Below are positions 7,702-14,345 of a stretch of 40,470 nt of DNA, piece after piece; position 1 is the stretch's first letter, and each line of letters begins with the position of its first letter. The stretch comes from a virus. The stretch is from IMG/VR virus record IMGVR_UViG_3300005529_000436, positions 1 through 40,470 of that record. The stretch is one strand, 5' to 3'. The notes under the pieces are model-generated. The model was not told the DNA's origin, made no database searches, and saw only the letters and a list, made by a program, of their open reading frames with translations. The translations under genes and the position numbers were made by a program.

Positions 7702-7943
7702 CACCACGCTACTGCACCATCTGCCGCAACGAGATCACGGACGAGCATCGGCTGCGCCGGAATAGCCCGTACTGTTCCGACGAGTGCAGGCGGACCGCCA
7801 AGAACGAAAAACGCGATCACCGCGCCGGGGAGAAATGTCGCTTATGCGGGCGCAAGTTTCGGCGCAAAGCGGATACCGCCATACCAAGCGCACAAATGGA
7901 AACTAGCGCTGTTGTGACGGTCGCACAACCTAACCAAATATGA
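7698..7943 (+). CDS. Small double zinc-ribbon-like protein, 81 residues
   Basis: GTG start at 7698 in a GTGA overlap. CTIC at residues 6-9 with CSDEC later makes one four-Cys site, similar to DUF2116-type or treble-clef knuckles, and CRLC starts a second half site that is not completed. The last 25 residues lack Cys and look like unrelated sequence, so the original protein may have been longer and lost its end. It is the third Cys-rich small gene in a row. Confidence 0.55.
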   Translation: MTPRYCTICRNEITDEHRLRRNSPYCSDECRRTAKNEKRDHRAGEKCRLCGRKFRRKADTAIPSAQMETSAVVTVAQPNQI

Positions 7944-7959
7944 GGGGAGAGTGGAGAAA

Positions 7960-8253
7960 ATGGAACACTGCGAACGCGGGCACAATCACATGCTCGATTT
8001 GTCGGGCCTTAACAAGCAGGAACGCAACGCCGTCATCGTCCTTGTCATGGGCATACTGAAGGGCGATCTGATGCTGAAGCAGAGGAATGAATTTGCTGAA
8101 TGCCTGGACAAGCTGGAGAAACGGAAGCGGGAACTGGAAGAAGAGAATGTCGTCCTGAAGAGATTGCTGCGGGAAGGAATCCACTTGCCCGATGCAGACC
8201 GGCTTGCCGGCGTACTCGATTTCGTGTCAGGAAAACTGGAAAATGGCGGCTGA
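7960..8253 (+). CDS. Small coiled-coil protein, 97 residues
   Basis: The ATG at 7960 is preferred. An in-frame GTG at 7951 directly touches the AGGGGAGA SD, while the ATG has better spacing from it. Residues about 40-70 (CLDKLEKRKRELEEENVVLKRLL) form a heptad-like coiled coil. The start (MEHCERGHNHMLDLSGL) has a few Cys and His. No family is recognised. The end overlaps the next small gene by 11 bases. Confidence 0.55.
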   Translation: MEHCERGHNHMLDLSGLNKQERNAVIVLVMGILKGDLMLKQRNEFAECLDKLEKRKRELEEENVVLKRLLREGIHLPDADRLAGVLDFVSGKLENGG

Positions 8254-8383
8254 CTATCTCGCGGCGAGTGCCGCAATCGCCTTTTTCATTTGGATGCTGG
8301 TGATGCCGCACTACTGTCACAAGGCATCGGTGCAGCTAAGGAACGAGATGACAAAACAGGACGCAGACGTTGAAGCCCTATAA
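8243..8383 (+). CDS. Small single-pass membrane protein, 46 residues
   Basis: ATG at 8243 inside the end of the previous gene. The first half (YLAASAAIAFFIWMLVM) is one hydrophobic membrane segment, followed by a short charged cytoplasmic or periplasmic tail. It overlaps the next start by 14 bases. Size and position suit an early phage membrane protein, but nothing specific can be assigned. Confidence 0.5.
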   Translation: MAADYLAASAAIAFFIWMLVMPHYCHKASVQLRNEMTKQDADVEAL

Positions 8384-8612
8384 AGACCAGTTCCTGGAAT
8401 GGGAGCGGAGAACATTGCTGGAAGCACTGAAAGAGGCGGATGGCAACCAGTGCCGCGCAGCCCGGAGCCTCGGCATTCACCGAAACACCTTTGCCCGCAG
8501 GCTAATGAACCAGGGCATAACTGATGCCGAGATCAACGCCACGAAGATCATCCGAAAGAAGAAATGGCGGGTGGGAGATTTCCTGGCATCCGCTCAAGGA
8601 GGTGCAAGGTGA
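8370..8612 (+). CDS. Fis-type helix-turn-helix protein, candidate late activator
   Basis: 80 residues from a TTG start at 8370, supported by AGGA eight bases upstream. Residues about 14-45 (LLEALKEADGNQCRAARSLGIHRNTFARRL) are a clear Fis/NtrC-type DNA-binding helix-turn-helix. The rest is short and basic (IIRKKKW), without an ATPase domain. As the last complete gene of the early operon, right before the late genes begin on the other strand, it is well placed to be a late-gene regulator like Q. That role is inference. Confidence 0.7.
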   Translation: MKPYKDQFLEWERRTLLEALKEADGNQCRAARSLGIHRNTFARRLMNQGITDAEINATKIIRKKKWRVGDFLASAQGGAR

Positions 8613-8677
8613 GTGCAAAATATACGCCGGGTCCGTGGAAGAAATCAGGCCCATGCAGAATTCAAACCGCTGCATGA
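8609..8677 (+). pseudogene. Truncated remnant of a TPGPW-type phage gene, 22 codons
   Basis: GTG at 8609 has a strong SD (AAGGAGG six bases upstream) and overlaps the previous stop. It encodes MSAKYTPGPWKKSGPC and a few more residues, then TGA at 8675. The start MSAK.TPGPW is familiar from longer phage early proteins, so I read this as an N-terminal stub whose body was lost where the early and late modules meet. It could also be expressed as a micropeptide. Confidence 0.5.
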
Positions 8678-8680
8678 CAT

Positions 8681-9106
8681 TTAACCCCAAAGCTGGGCTT
8701 CAGCTTCACGTCGCTTGAGCAATCCTTCGGATACGGCTCCGGCGATGTGATCCCACTTTAGAAACTCAGCTTTTGCTGCCTGATAGTTTCCTTTATTCAG
8801 CACTCTTAGCAGCGTCGAATGCTTGAGCGCTTCAAGCCCGAGGTTAAAAGCGAAATCGACCAGGGCATCGAATTGGACCTGCGTGAGCGGAACCTTGACG
8901 AGATGATTTACCCATAACTGTGCGCTCTGCACGTCTCTGTGCAGCAGATCCTCTGCCTGCGCCTCTGTGATCGTCGCGCCTTCATGCACATCATGTCCCG
9001 TATGGCCGTAGCCGATAGTCCAGACTCCGCCCTGGTCCTGATAAGCGGTCAGACGAAGACCTTCCGATTTCTTAATGAGGTTGAGTCCAGTTTCCGAAAT
9101 CTCCAT
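8681..9106 (-). CDS. Endolysin, T4-type lysozyme (GH24)
   Basis: 141 residues, close to the size of P21/lambda-group lysozymes. The catalytic pattern E-x8-D-x5-T is exact: E15 (KKSEG), D24 (YQDQ) and T30 (VWTIGYGHT). It hydrolyses the MurNAc-GlcNAc bond of peptidoglycan at the end of infection. There is no signal peptide or membrane anchor, so release would need a holin; a holin-like gene lies 28 kb away at 37061. SD GAGGTG is near the start. It is the last gene of the leftward late region and faces the early operon tail to tail, with only three bases between. Confidence 0.95.
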   Translation of the reverse strand: MEISETGLNLIKKSEGLRLTAYQDQGGVWTIGYGHTGHDVHEGATITEAQAEDLLHRDVQSAQLWVNHLVKVPLTQVQFDALVDFAFNLGLEALKHSTLLRVLNKGNYQAAKAEFLKWDHIAGAVSEGLLKRREAEAQLWG

Positions 9107-9114
9107 CTATCACC

Positions 9115-9600
9115 TCACTGCATAATGTAAGTAGCGGTGAACCATACATTGCCGGACGTGCCTGTGCATCCCACTCCCGCCGTCTGGATGCCAGCCTGCA
9201 AACTGTCTCCAGCGGCAGCGGTGCCCGTCGCATTTGAGGAAAAAGTAAAGGCTCCGTTCGTCATGGTCAGGGTTGCGACCCAAGTAGAAGATGTCGCATC
9301 AAAGACACCCAGCACTGGATATGTCGTGCATCCAGTCACCGCAGTGGACACGCTGGCATTGAGTCGCGTGAATTGTATGGGCGCAGTCGGCGTCCAGAAC
9401 GTGCCATTTCTGCCCGTGCTGGCATAGGTGACAGAACCCGATGGCGCCCAGGTCATCGTCGGCGCGTTACTCATCTTCACGCCATTGATGGTGATGCCCT
9501 GCGGGAAAGAGTTCGGGCCGTAATAGGGCACATTCTGGAAGGCCGCGCAGACCAGCGCGACCGGACACAGCAATAGAAAGATGGCTGCTTTACGCCACAT
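9115..9600 (-). CDS. Secreted beta-rich protein, 161 residues
   Basis: A strong SD (AAAAAGGAGA) precedes the ATG at 9600. The N terminus MWRKAAIFLLLCPVALVCA is a textbook signal peptide with a short basic start, hydrophobic core and probable cleavage after VCA. The remainder is rich in Thr, Ser, Gly and Ala with alternating hydrophobics, typical of beta structure, and has Cys pairs that could form disulphides after export. It lies between the tail spike and the endolysin. Export is unexpected for a virion part; it may be a surface or decoration protein made by the lysogen or late in infection. Confidence 0.65.
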   Translation of the reverse strand: MWRKAAIFLLLCPVALVCAAFQNVPYYGPNSFPQGITINGVKMSNAPTMTWAPSGSVTYASTGRNGTFWTPTAPIQFTRLNASVSTAVTGCTTYPVLGVFDATSSTWVATLTMTNGAFTFSSNATGTAAAGDSLQAGIQTAGVGCTGTSGNVWFTATYIMQ

Positions 9601-9614
9601 AGAAATTCTCCTTT

Positions 9615-11324
9615 TTAACGTGCGTACCAGTTGTTATCTGTGCCGCAGGTCAAGGCAATCGATCCTGCGGCGGACATGGTGTAGGGAGCAATATTCGTCC
9701 CGTTCTGGAAGATTTGCTGGCTGCTGGATGTCTGTATTGTGACATTGCTACCGGATGTGTTCGTGCGGTAAATCGTCAGTTCCTGCCCGGTGTTCGGCAA
9801 TCCATCCACCATGACGAGGCCGCACTGCGGAAGCGTCAGCATAATAGCTCCGCTGGCAGCATTGGCCATCACGCTTTGGTTGTCTTCCGTCAGCGCAGTG
9901 CTTGCCGTCACTGAGACGACATTGGTTTCCAAGCCCTGCATCTTGACACTCCCCGACGCGCGCACAGCAAAGTTGGAATACTGTGCAGTAAAGCCGGAAA
10001 AGAAAACATCCCCTTTCCCGCCCGAGAAGTTCTGCACCTCGATTCCGCCCTCGACAGCCGATGTATCCAGCGGAGTGACAAAGATTTTCGGAGTCACAGC
10101 CTGAAGCGCGGAAGCGTTATTGCCCTGTACGTCGAAAGCCGTCTGCCGCGCATTGAATCGCTGCTGATAGTAATCTCCGCATCCGGAAAGATTCGATACG
10201 CTGCTGAGTGTCGGCGCGGTGCCGTCCGTAAGAAAATAGCTTATCCACACGCCCGATGCGCCCGCCGGAGAAGATGGTGCTCCGGCCTGAGACGTGTTCA
10301 TATTGATGCATCCGATATTATTGATGACCAGATTGCTCGTGAAGGTGTTTTGTATCCAGGCAAGATTTGCATTGGGGAAACTGGTATCGTCAGGCCACTC
10401 CAGATAGCCGCTCGTAATCACCACGCCATTGGCGCTTAGGTCGAAAGCGGCCAATGCGGGCGAGTCCAGATAGCTGTCAAGGTAAGTGTTTCCCGAGCCG
10501 CCAGTATCGATCACAACATAATCGCTGGCATAGCTGGCGTCGGATGCGCCGGAGTTCGATTCATGATTATTGCATGGCGGAGTCGTGCAGGTGTAGGGAA
10601 AACCGAACCCATGCAGGCGCATCGTATGGATGCCGGTTCCCTGATTGTAGATGGCTGCGCTCTGTGCATTCCGCACGTAAAGCGTATCGATGTTGCTGTC
10701 AATCGCCGTGGGCTGTAACTGAATGCCGTAATTTGGTCGGCTGGCCGGGGTGAATGAGCTGGCACTGTAGCTCACCGTCACATTGCGCATGTCAAAGAAC
10801 GACCGATGGCTTCCGGAGGCTTCGCCCAGCAGAATTCCGGTATCCGTCGTATCGTTGACCATCACATCATCGATTGATAGCCCGCGGAAATACTGAAGCT
10901 CGAACGCATGGGTGATGTATTTGTTCCCCAGGATATTCAGATCGCGGAAGGTGCATCCCTGCGCCTGGTTCGTATTGCCGAGAAAGAACAGGTCTCCGCC
11001 CACGCTGGCGTTGACGTTGATCGTCGTGGCCGGGACCGCATTGTTGGCTGTCTGCGTCGGCGCCGAAGTCCCCAGAACGCTCACACATGCTCCATTCGTC
11101 GGCTCGGTCAATGTAGAAGACACGTTGTAGTTGCCCACGCCGAGTTGCACCACCTGGTTTGTTCCTGTGGCGTTGGCGGCAGATACCGCAGCATTCCAGG
11201 CCGCAGTCAACGTGGGATAGAGATATCCATCCACATAGAAAGAGCCTGCGAATTTGGCCTGCTGCGCTGCTGCGCCAAGTGCCACGCAGAGCATCGCTAA
11301 GCTAGTAAAAATAGAACGCAACAA
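9615..11324 (-). CDS. Tail spike-like beta-helix protein with signal-peptide-like start
   Basis: I choose TTG at 11324 (GGGGAG five bases upstream); the frame is open further up but that part overlaps the preceding gene. This gives 569 residues. The start MLRSIFTSLAMLCVALGAAAQ looks like a signal peptide. Then comes YVDGYLYPTLTAAWNAA, the usual entry of pectate-lyase-type tail spikes (a target segment followed by short parallel beta-helix coils such as NVTVSYSAS, DDVMVNDTTDTGILL and RDLNILG). The C terminus (LTIYRTNTSGSNVTIQT) is beta-rich. Such proteins bind or cut host surface polysaccharide. No catalytic residues can be picked with confidence. Confidence 0.75.
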   Translation of the reverse strand: MLRSIFTSLAMLCVALGAAAQQAKFAGSFYVDGYLYPTLTAAWNAAVSAANATGTNQVVQLGVGNYNVSSTLTEPTNGACVSVLGTSAPTQTANNAVPATTINVNASVGGDLFFLGNTNQAQGCTFRDLNILGNKYITHAFELQYFRGLSIDDVMVNDTTDTGILLGEASGSHRSFFDMRNVTVSYSASSFTPASRPNYGIQLQPTAIDSNIDTLYVRNAQSAAIYNQGTGIHTMRLHGFGFPYTCTTPPCNNHESNSGASDASYASDYVVIDTGGSGNTYLDSYLDSPALAAFDLSANGVVITSGYLEWPDDTSFPNANLAWIQNTFTSNLVINNIGCINMNTSQAGAPSSPAGASGVWISYFLTDGTAPTLSSVSNLSGCGDYYQQRFNARQTAFDVQGNNASALQAVTPKIFVTPLDTSAVEGGIEVQNFSGGKGDVFFSGFTAQYSNFAVRASGSVKMQGLETNVVSVTASTALTEDNQSVMANAASGAIMLTLPQCGLVMVDGLPNTGQELTIYRTNTSGSNVTIQTSSSQQIFQNGTNIAPYTMSAAGSIALTCGTDNNWYAR

Positions 11325-11814
11325 GGCTGCTCCCCGGTGAAGGCGGTACTGGAGTCGTGACGACAGAACCAGCGACACTCACCGTCTGTTGGATACCGTT
11401 GACGAAAAACAGAAGGCTGGACGCCGGACTGGGTGTAAAGCTGAGCGTGAAAGTCGTGTTCGTGCCGTTGATTGCGCCGACAATCGTTCCGGCGGCGCTG
11501 GTGTCCACCTGGACGCGCGGTGTTGTGCCGATGGAAGCCACCTGCTGATCTACCAGTCCGATCTCACCGATCTGCGGATGCACGTAGACGACGGTGTAGG
11601 TTGCCGCCGCAAGGTAAGCAACCGTATGTCCGAACCCGTCAGCGATTTGCGGGTTAGCCGCTGGCGTTCCCGCCGCATCCGAATAGACGCTGACCAGAGG
11701 CGAAGGTGGATTGGTGCTCACGTTGGCCGGCTGTGAGCAGTAGTAGACCAGCGCTCCGGAAAGCGCCTGCCCCATCGCGTTCTGTATCCAGTCGTCTCTT
11801 CGATAGAAGGCCAT
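11302..11814 (-). CDS. Tail fibre / appendage N-terminal-domain protein
   Basis: 170 residues starting directly after the stop of the small Cys gene (TAAATG), with AAGGA nine bases before. The pattern DWIQNAMGQALSGALVYYC, SPLVSVYSDAAGTPAANPQIADGFGH and TYTVVYVHPQIGE is a recognised module of phage tail-fibre proteins, where a carboxypeptidase-regulatory-like beta sandwich is followed by an attachment part. The second half (NGTNTTFTLSFTPSPASSLLFFVNGI) is the receptor-domain type seen in collar or fibre proteins. It probably connects the baseplate or tail to the downstream tail spike. The 3' end overlaps the spike by 23 bases. Confidence 0.7.
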   Translation of the reverse strand: MAFYRRDDWIQNAMGQALSGALVYYCSQPANVSTNPPSPLVSVYSDAAGTPAANPQIADGFGHTVAYLAAATYTVVYVHPQIGEIGLVDQQVASIGTTPRVQVDTSAAGTIVGAINGTNTTFTLSFTPSPASSLLFFVNGIQQTVSVAGSVVTTPVPPSPGSSLVAFYFY

Positions 11815-11943
11815 TTAGAGCGTTCCTTTCCCCGCACAAAAAGGGCAGCGGATTTGCTGCCCTTCATCGCCCGTGCCGCGCCCGCTGCCATCGCATAACG
11901 AGCACACCCGTTTTTGGAATAACTTCCGCAGTCGCTTCAGCAT
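11815..11943 (-). CDS. 42-residue DnaJ-type zinc-finger micro-protein
   Basis: An open frame from ATG at 11943 to TAA at 11815, fitting exactly between two genes (four bases after one stop, directly before the next start). The protein is MLKRLRKLFQKRV followed by CSLCDGSGRG and later CPFCAGKG. These are two CxxCxGxG units, the zinc-binding repeat of DnaJ, in a basic 42-residue protein. A perfect hairpin at 11841-11864 lies inside the coding part. Function is unknown; a chaperone-like or RNA-binding role is only a guess. Confidence 0.65.
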   Translation of the reverse strand: MLKRLRKLFQKRVCSLCDGSGRGTGDEGQQIRCPFCAGKGTL

Positions 11944-11947
11944 GGAT

Positions 11948-12634
11948 TTACGCCAGCAATTTCGCTGCGATAGTTCCCGTGCCGCTCAGCCCCGAAACGA
12001 GGAAGCGCAGGAACCGGGCAGTGGTCAGTGTGAACTGCGCCTGCGATTGCGTGACCGCGCCGCCGCTCACCGTCGCTACCGTGCCGACCGTCGAATATTG
12101 CAAGTCCTGGTCAGTCTCCGAGATTTGCAGAGAAACCGTGCAGGCCGTGGGGATGGTCGGAAAAAGAACCTGCGCCTGATAGGTCCGCGCGCCGTCCGTC
12201 TTCGAGTCATTGAACGGGCTGGCCGCAGGAATGCTTGCGCCGTTGGCAATCGTCTCGCCTATTTCTGGCTGCGGAATGATTGCCAGCCCCGAATCTGCGG
12301 TGGTGCTCAGATTTGAACCGGTCAGCGCAAACGAAATGGTTCCTTGTCCGGTGGTCGCATTGATCGACACGGCGGTAATCGCGGCATTCGTCACGTTGAA
12401 TTCGCCGCTTCCGCTCTGCGTCCCCCGAATGCTGATGAGCGAACCGACTGCGGGAATGTTGCCCTCGATCACCGTTCCGGTGACAGTAGCAACGTTCGTG
12501 GCCAGAGCCACATCTGCGATCTGGAACCGGGTAGGAGCTACGTCTGCCGGCCGGTTGCCCAGCAGGTAAGTAGGCCACTGAGCTACCAGAAGCTTCGGCG
12601 GCGTCTTGAAAGGGCTGTCGTCGTAAAGAGGCAT
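11948..12634 (-). CDS. Tail-associated beta-domain protein
   Basis: 228 residues from the ATG at 12634, preceded by GGAG eight bases upstream; an in-frame upstream ATG at 12703 overlaps a hairpin and lacks an SD. It begins MPLYDDSPFKTPPKLL. A beta-sandwich-like repeat (NVATVTGTVIEGNIPAVGSLISI, FNVTNAAITAV) then clearly resembles modules of the giant tail protein at 17984-23299. The end (TARFLRFLVSGLSGTGTIAA) looks like a discoidin-type strand pair. I infer a virion or tail component. Confidence 0.65.
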   Translation of the reverse strand: MPLYDDSPFKTPPKLLVAQWPTYLLGNRPADVAPTRFQIADVALATNVATVTGTVIEGNIPAVGSLISIRGTQSGSGEFNVTNAAITAVSINATTGQGTISFALTGSNLSTTADSGLAIIPQPEIGETIANGASIPAASPFNDSKTDGARTYQAQVLFPTIPTACTVSLQISETDQDLQYSTVGTVATVSGGAVTQSQAQFTLTTARFLRFLVSGLSGTGTIAAKLLA

Positions 12635-12655
12635 GTTTTCTCCAATCCAATAGAA

Positions 12656-12676
12656 AAGGCCGCAGTGAGCGGCCTT
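12656..12676 (-). terminator. Hairpin terminator candidate before the minus-strand gene at 12634
   Basis: Stem AAGGCCGC (12656-12663) pairs with GCGGCCTT (12669-12676) across a five-base loop. Read leftward it is followed by TTCTATT, a modest U-tract. It would stop leftward transcription after the antisense stretch under the inserted plus-strand cassette. Confidence 0.5.
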
Positions 12677-12694
12677 CGTGACTAAAGTAATTTC

Positions 12695-12704
12695 TACGTG
12701 CAAA
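12695..12704 (+). promoter_or_regulatory. Operator-like word TACGTGCAAA in front of the plus-strand cassette
   Basis: TACGTGCAAA here is identical to 38202-38211 in the lysogeny control region, where an inverted copy also lies at 38243-38252. A weak -10-like TACACT follows at 12717-12722. The position, 44 bases before the cassette start at 12748, suits an operator. I could not find a convincing -35. Confidence 0.5.
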
Positions 12705-12747
12705 TGATGTGCGTGTTACACTGAAGGCCCCAGTAAGGAGATACTTC

Positions 12748-12960
12748 ATGCAACGCTGGTTAGCTGTGGTGTTGCTGTTTTGCTGTACTGCCTACGCCTC
12801 GCATCCCGTCCATGTGCGCAGCACTGTGACGAAGCATGGCACTTACCGTCAATCCCACTATCGCACTTCTCCGGACCACACCCAGCGCAATAACTGGTCC
12901 GCTAAGGGAAATACCAATCCCTACACCGAAAAGCCCGGGCATGCGAAGGTGAAGCGATGA
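12748..12960 (+). CDS. Small secreted protein of the HYR...NNWSxKGNxNPYT type
   Basis: 70 residues behind a perfect SD (AAGGAGA, 7 bases). MQRWLAVVLLFCCTAYAS is a signal peptide with probable cleavage after YAS. The mature part (VRSTVTKHGTYRQSHYRTSP then NNWSAKGNTNPYTEKPG) matches a motif I know from small secreted or periplasmic bacterial and phage proteins of unknown role (VRGYxRKDGTYVxPHYRSxPxxxxxNNWSxxGNxNPYTGK). It is on the strand opposite to the surrounding late genes and has its own upstream control word, so it may be expressed from the lysogen. Confidence 0.75.
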   Translation: MQRWLAVVLLFCCTAYASHPVHVRSTVTKHGTYRQSHYRTSPDHTQRNNWSAKGNTNPYTEKPGHAKVKR

Positions 12961-13193
12961 TGAGCTGGATTCGAGATATCCTTCATGTCCTCAATGAAGG
13001 TTCAGGATTTTTTCTTTTAATAATCGCTATCTATGCTTCACGCTGTGCTGAAGAAACGAGAAAGACAAGGCTTGAAATTGAATGCCTTCATGAAGACGCC
13101 GACCGCAGGTATCATTTTCATGACGAAAAAGCTATGGAAGACGAAATCGCTATGAATGAACACATCTCAGAACTTCTGGAAAAGAGGTCATGA
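12957..13193 (+). CDS. Small membrane protein with charged tail, 78 residues
   Basis: ATG at 12957 in an ATGA overlap with the previous gene (a second ATG at 12960 is also possible). Residues about 18-28 (FFLLIIAIYAS) form a membrane segment, and the rest (RCAEETRKTRLEIECLHEDADRR) is a charged helix, likely coiled coil. It is part of the three-gene plus-strand cassette. Its codon use is more AT-rich than the flanking late genes, a hint of a separate origin. No family recognised. Confidence 0.6.
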   Translation: MMSWIRDILHVLNEGSGFFLLIIAIYASRCAEETRKTRLEIECLHEDADRRYHFHDEKAMEDEIAMNEHISELLEKRS

Positions 13194-13196
13194 GCG

Positions 13197-13406
13197 ATGA
13201 GCAAACTTTCTATCGATATTGCCGTAGGAATTTGTTTGGCAGCCGCGTTTATCGCTATCAGCGGCGCGATTTTTCAAGGCATTGTCTTTCCACTTGCAAA
13301 ATTTTCATGGGATAAGCTGTCGAGTAAAGCGTCCCTGATTCCAGGAATGGCTGTAGGCGGCTTCTTTTTGCTCCTGACATGGTTACTGGTTCACAATCTT
13401 TCGTAA
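13197..13406 (+). CDS. Two-segment membrane protein, 69 residues
   Basis: The ATG at 13197 is three bases after the previous stop. Residues about 8-31 (VGICLAAAFIAISGAIFQGIV) and 48-66 (IPGMAVGGFFLLLTWLLV) are membrane segments joined by a short charged loop, so both ends are probably on the same side. Last gene of the plus-strand cassette; its end overlaps the end of the leftward gene at 13383 by 24 bases. Small size and two segments would fit a holin or antiholin, but the position outside the lysis genes argues for a lysogenic conversion or exclusion function. Unproven either way. Confidence 0.6.
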   Translation: MSKLSIDIAVGICLAAAFIAISGAIFQGIVFPLAKFSWDKLSSKASLIPGMAVGGFFLLLTWLLVHNLS

Positions 13407-14345
13407 GATGTAGCCCAGAGCTGGTCCACCTACGGCAGCTCCTACTGCATAAGGCGCATATTTTTTGATTTCTCCCAAGATGTTATTTGTAGCTTCGTCT
13501 AATTTTGCTCCTCGGGCATATTCCTTCAATGCCCGCGTATAGTCCTCGCCGCGGCCTACAGTCCCCGCGGCATCTCCAATGTCTTGATGAAACAGGCTCC
13601 TCAGTTGTCCCATTTCACGTTTCATCGCCGGACTGAGCCGCTGTGCTTCATCTGCTGAAGTACGAGAAATATTGCTGGCAAAGTCCCGTGCCTCCTGGTA
13701 AGTCAAAGGAGAGCTACCTGGTTCAGTAACGCGTCGGAGAAGTTTTCCCGCAGCCTGCGGCATGGATGTTCCCCGCTGCGCCAACTCCTGCACCCGCAAA
13801 AGCTGATTTCCCGAATTTGTCAGGTTGACTGGAACATCAGCCGCGTCTTTCATGATCGAACCAAACAAGTGAGATGCAAATTTGCGGCTTGGAATGGCTT
13901 CTATTGCTGCCTCTGAAGTAGGTCCCCCCATAAAAGTAGCAGGGATCTGAGACGCCTCCAAGCCTCCCAGAGCTATATGTCCAAGCGCGTTAAGTGGCTG
14001 TGTAGGCAGCTCGGAAATGCCGCGCACGATCTTTGCGCCGCCCAGTGCCGGACTGCCGACAAATTCTGCGGCACCACTATCTCCGATGCCGGAAAATCCT
14101 TTATCTCCCCGTCCCTGCATATGGCCGAGAATACGCCCTAGCCATGTGCGGTTTCCGCCTTGCTGAACATCTTCCTCTACCTGCTGGCCCCACGTCTGCG
14201 GCTTGCCCGCTTCAAACACACGCATCGGCTGCGCAGGCTCAGACGTTATGTCAGTACCATCAAGCACTGCGCCCTTCGGCAGGGGAGGCATTGTTTCATT
14301 ATCAATGTACTGTGCGCCCTTCGGCAGGGGAGGATCGCTCGGCAT
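13383..14345 (-). CDS. Internal virion / ejection-type protein
   Basis: 320 residues. The N terminus carries two copies of a PPLPKGA motif (residues about 5-11 and 20-26) that I know from phage internal virion proteins. The middle is helical and Gln/Arg-rich (ELAQRGTSMPQAAGKLLRR, RDFASNISRTSADEAQRLSPAMKREMG). The C terminus (YAPYAVGAAVGGPALGYIL) is hydrophobic with glycines, as in proteins that cross the host membrane during DNA ejection. It follows the two other internal-protein genes at 14345 and 15774, and its ATG overlaps the upstream stop by one base (TAATG). Confidence 0.55.
   Translation of the reverse strand: MPSDPPLPKGAQYIDNETMPPLPKGAVLDGTDITSEPAQPMRVFEAGKPQTWGQQVEEDVQQGGNRTWLGRILGHMQGRGDKGFSGIGDSGAAEFVGSPALGGAKIVRGISELPTQPLNALGHIALGGLEASQIPATFMGGPTSEAAIEAIPSRKFASHLFGSIMKDAADVPVNLTNSGNQLLRVQELAQRGTSMPQAAGKLLRRVTEPGSSPLTYQEARDFASNISRTSADEAQRLSPAMKREMGQLRSLFHQDIGDAAGTVGRGEDYTRALKEYARGAKLDEATNNILGEIKKYAPYAVGAAVGGPALGYILRKIVNQ

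Noticed and set aside
11841-11864. Perfect 9-bp hairpin that could be a terminator
   Set aside because: It lies inside the coding part of the 42-residue Cys gene and has only a short T run after it; the next gene follows at once.
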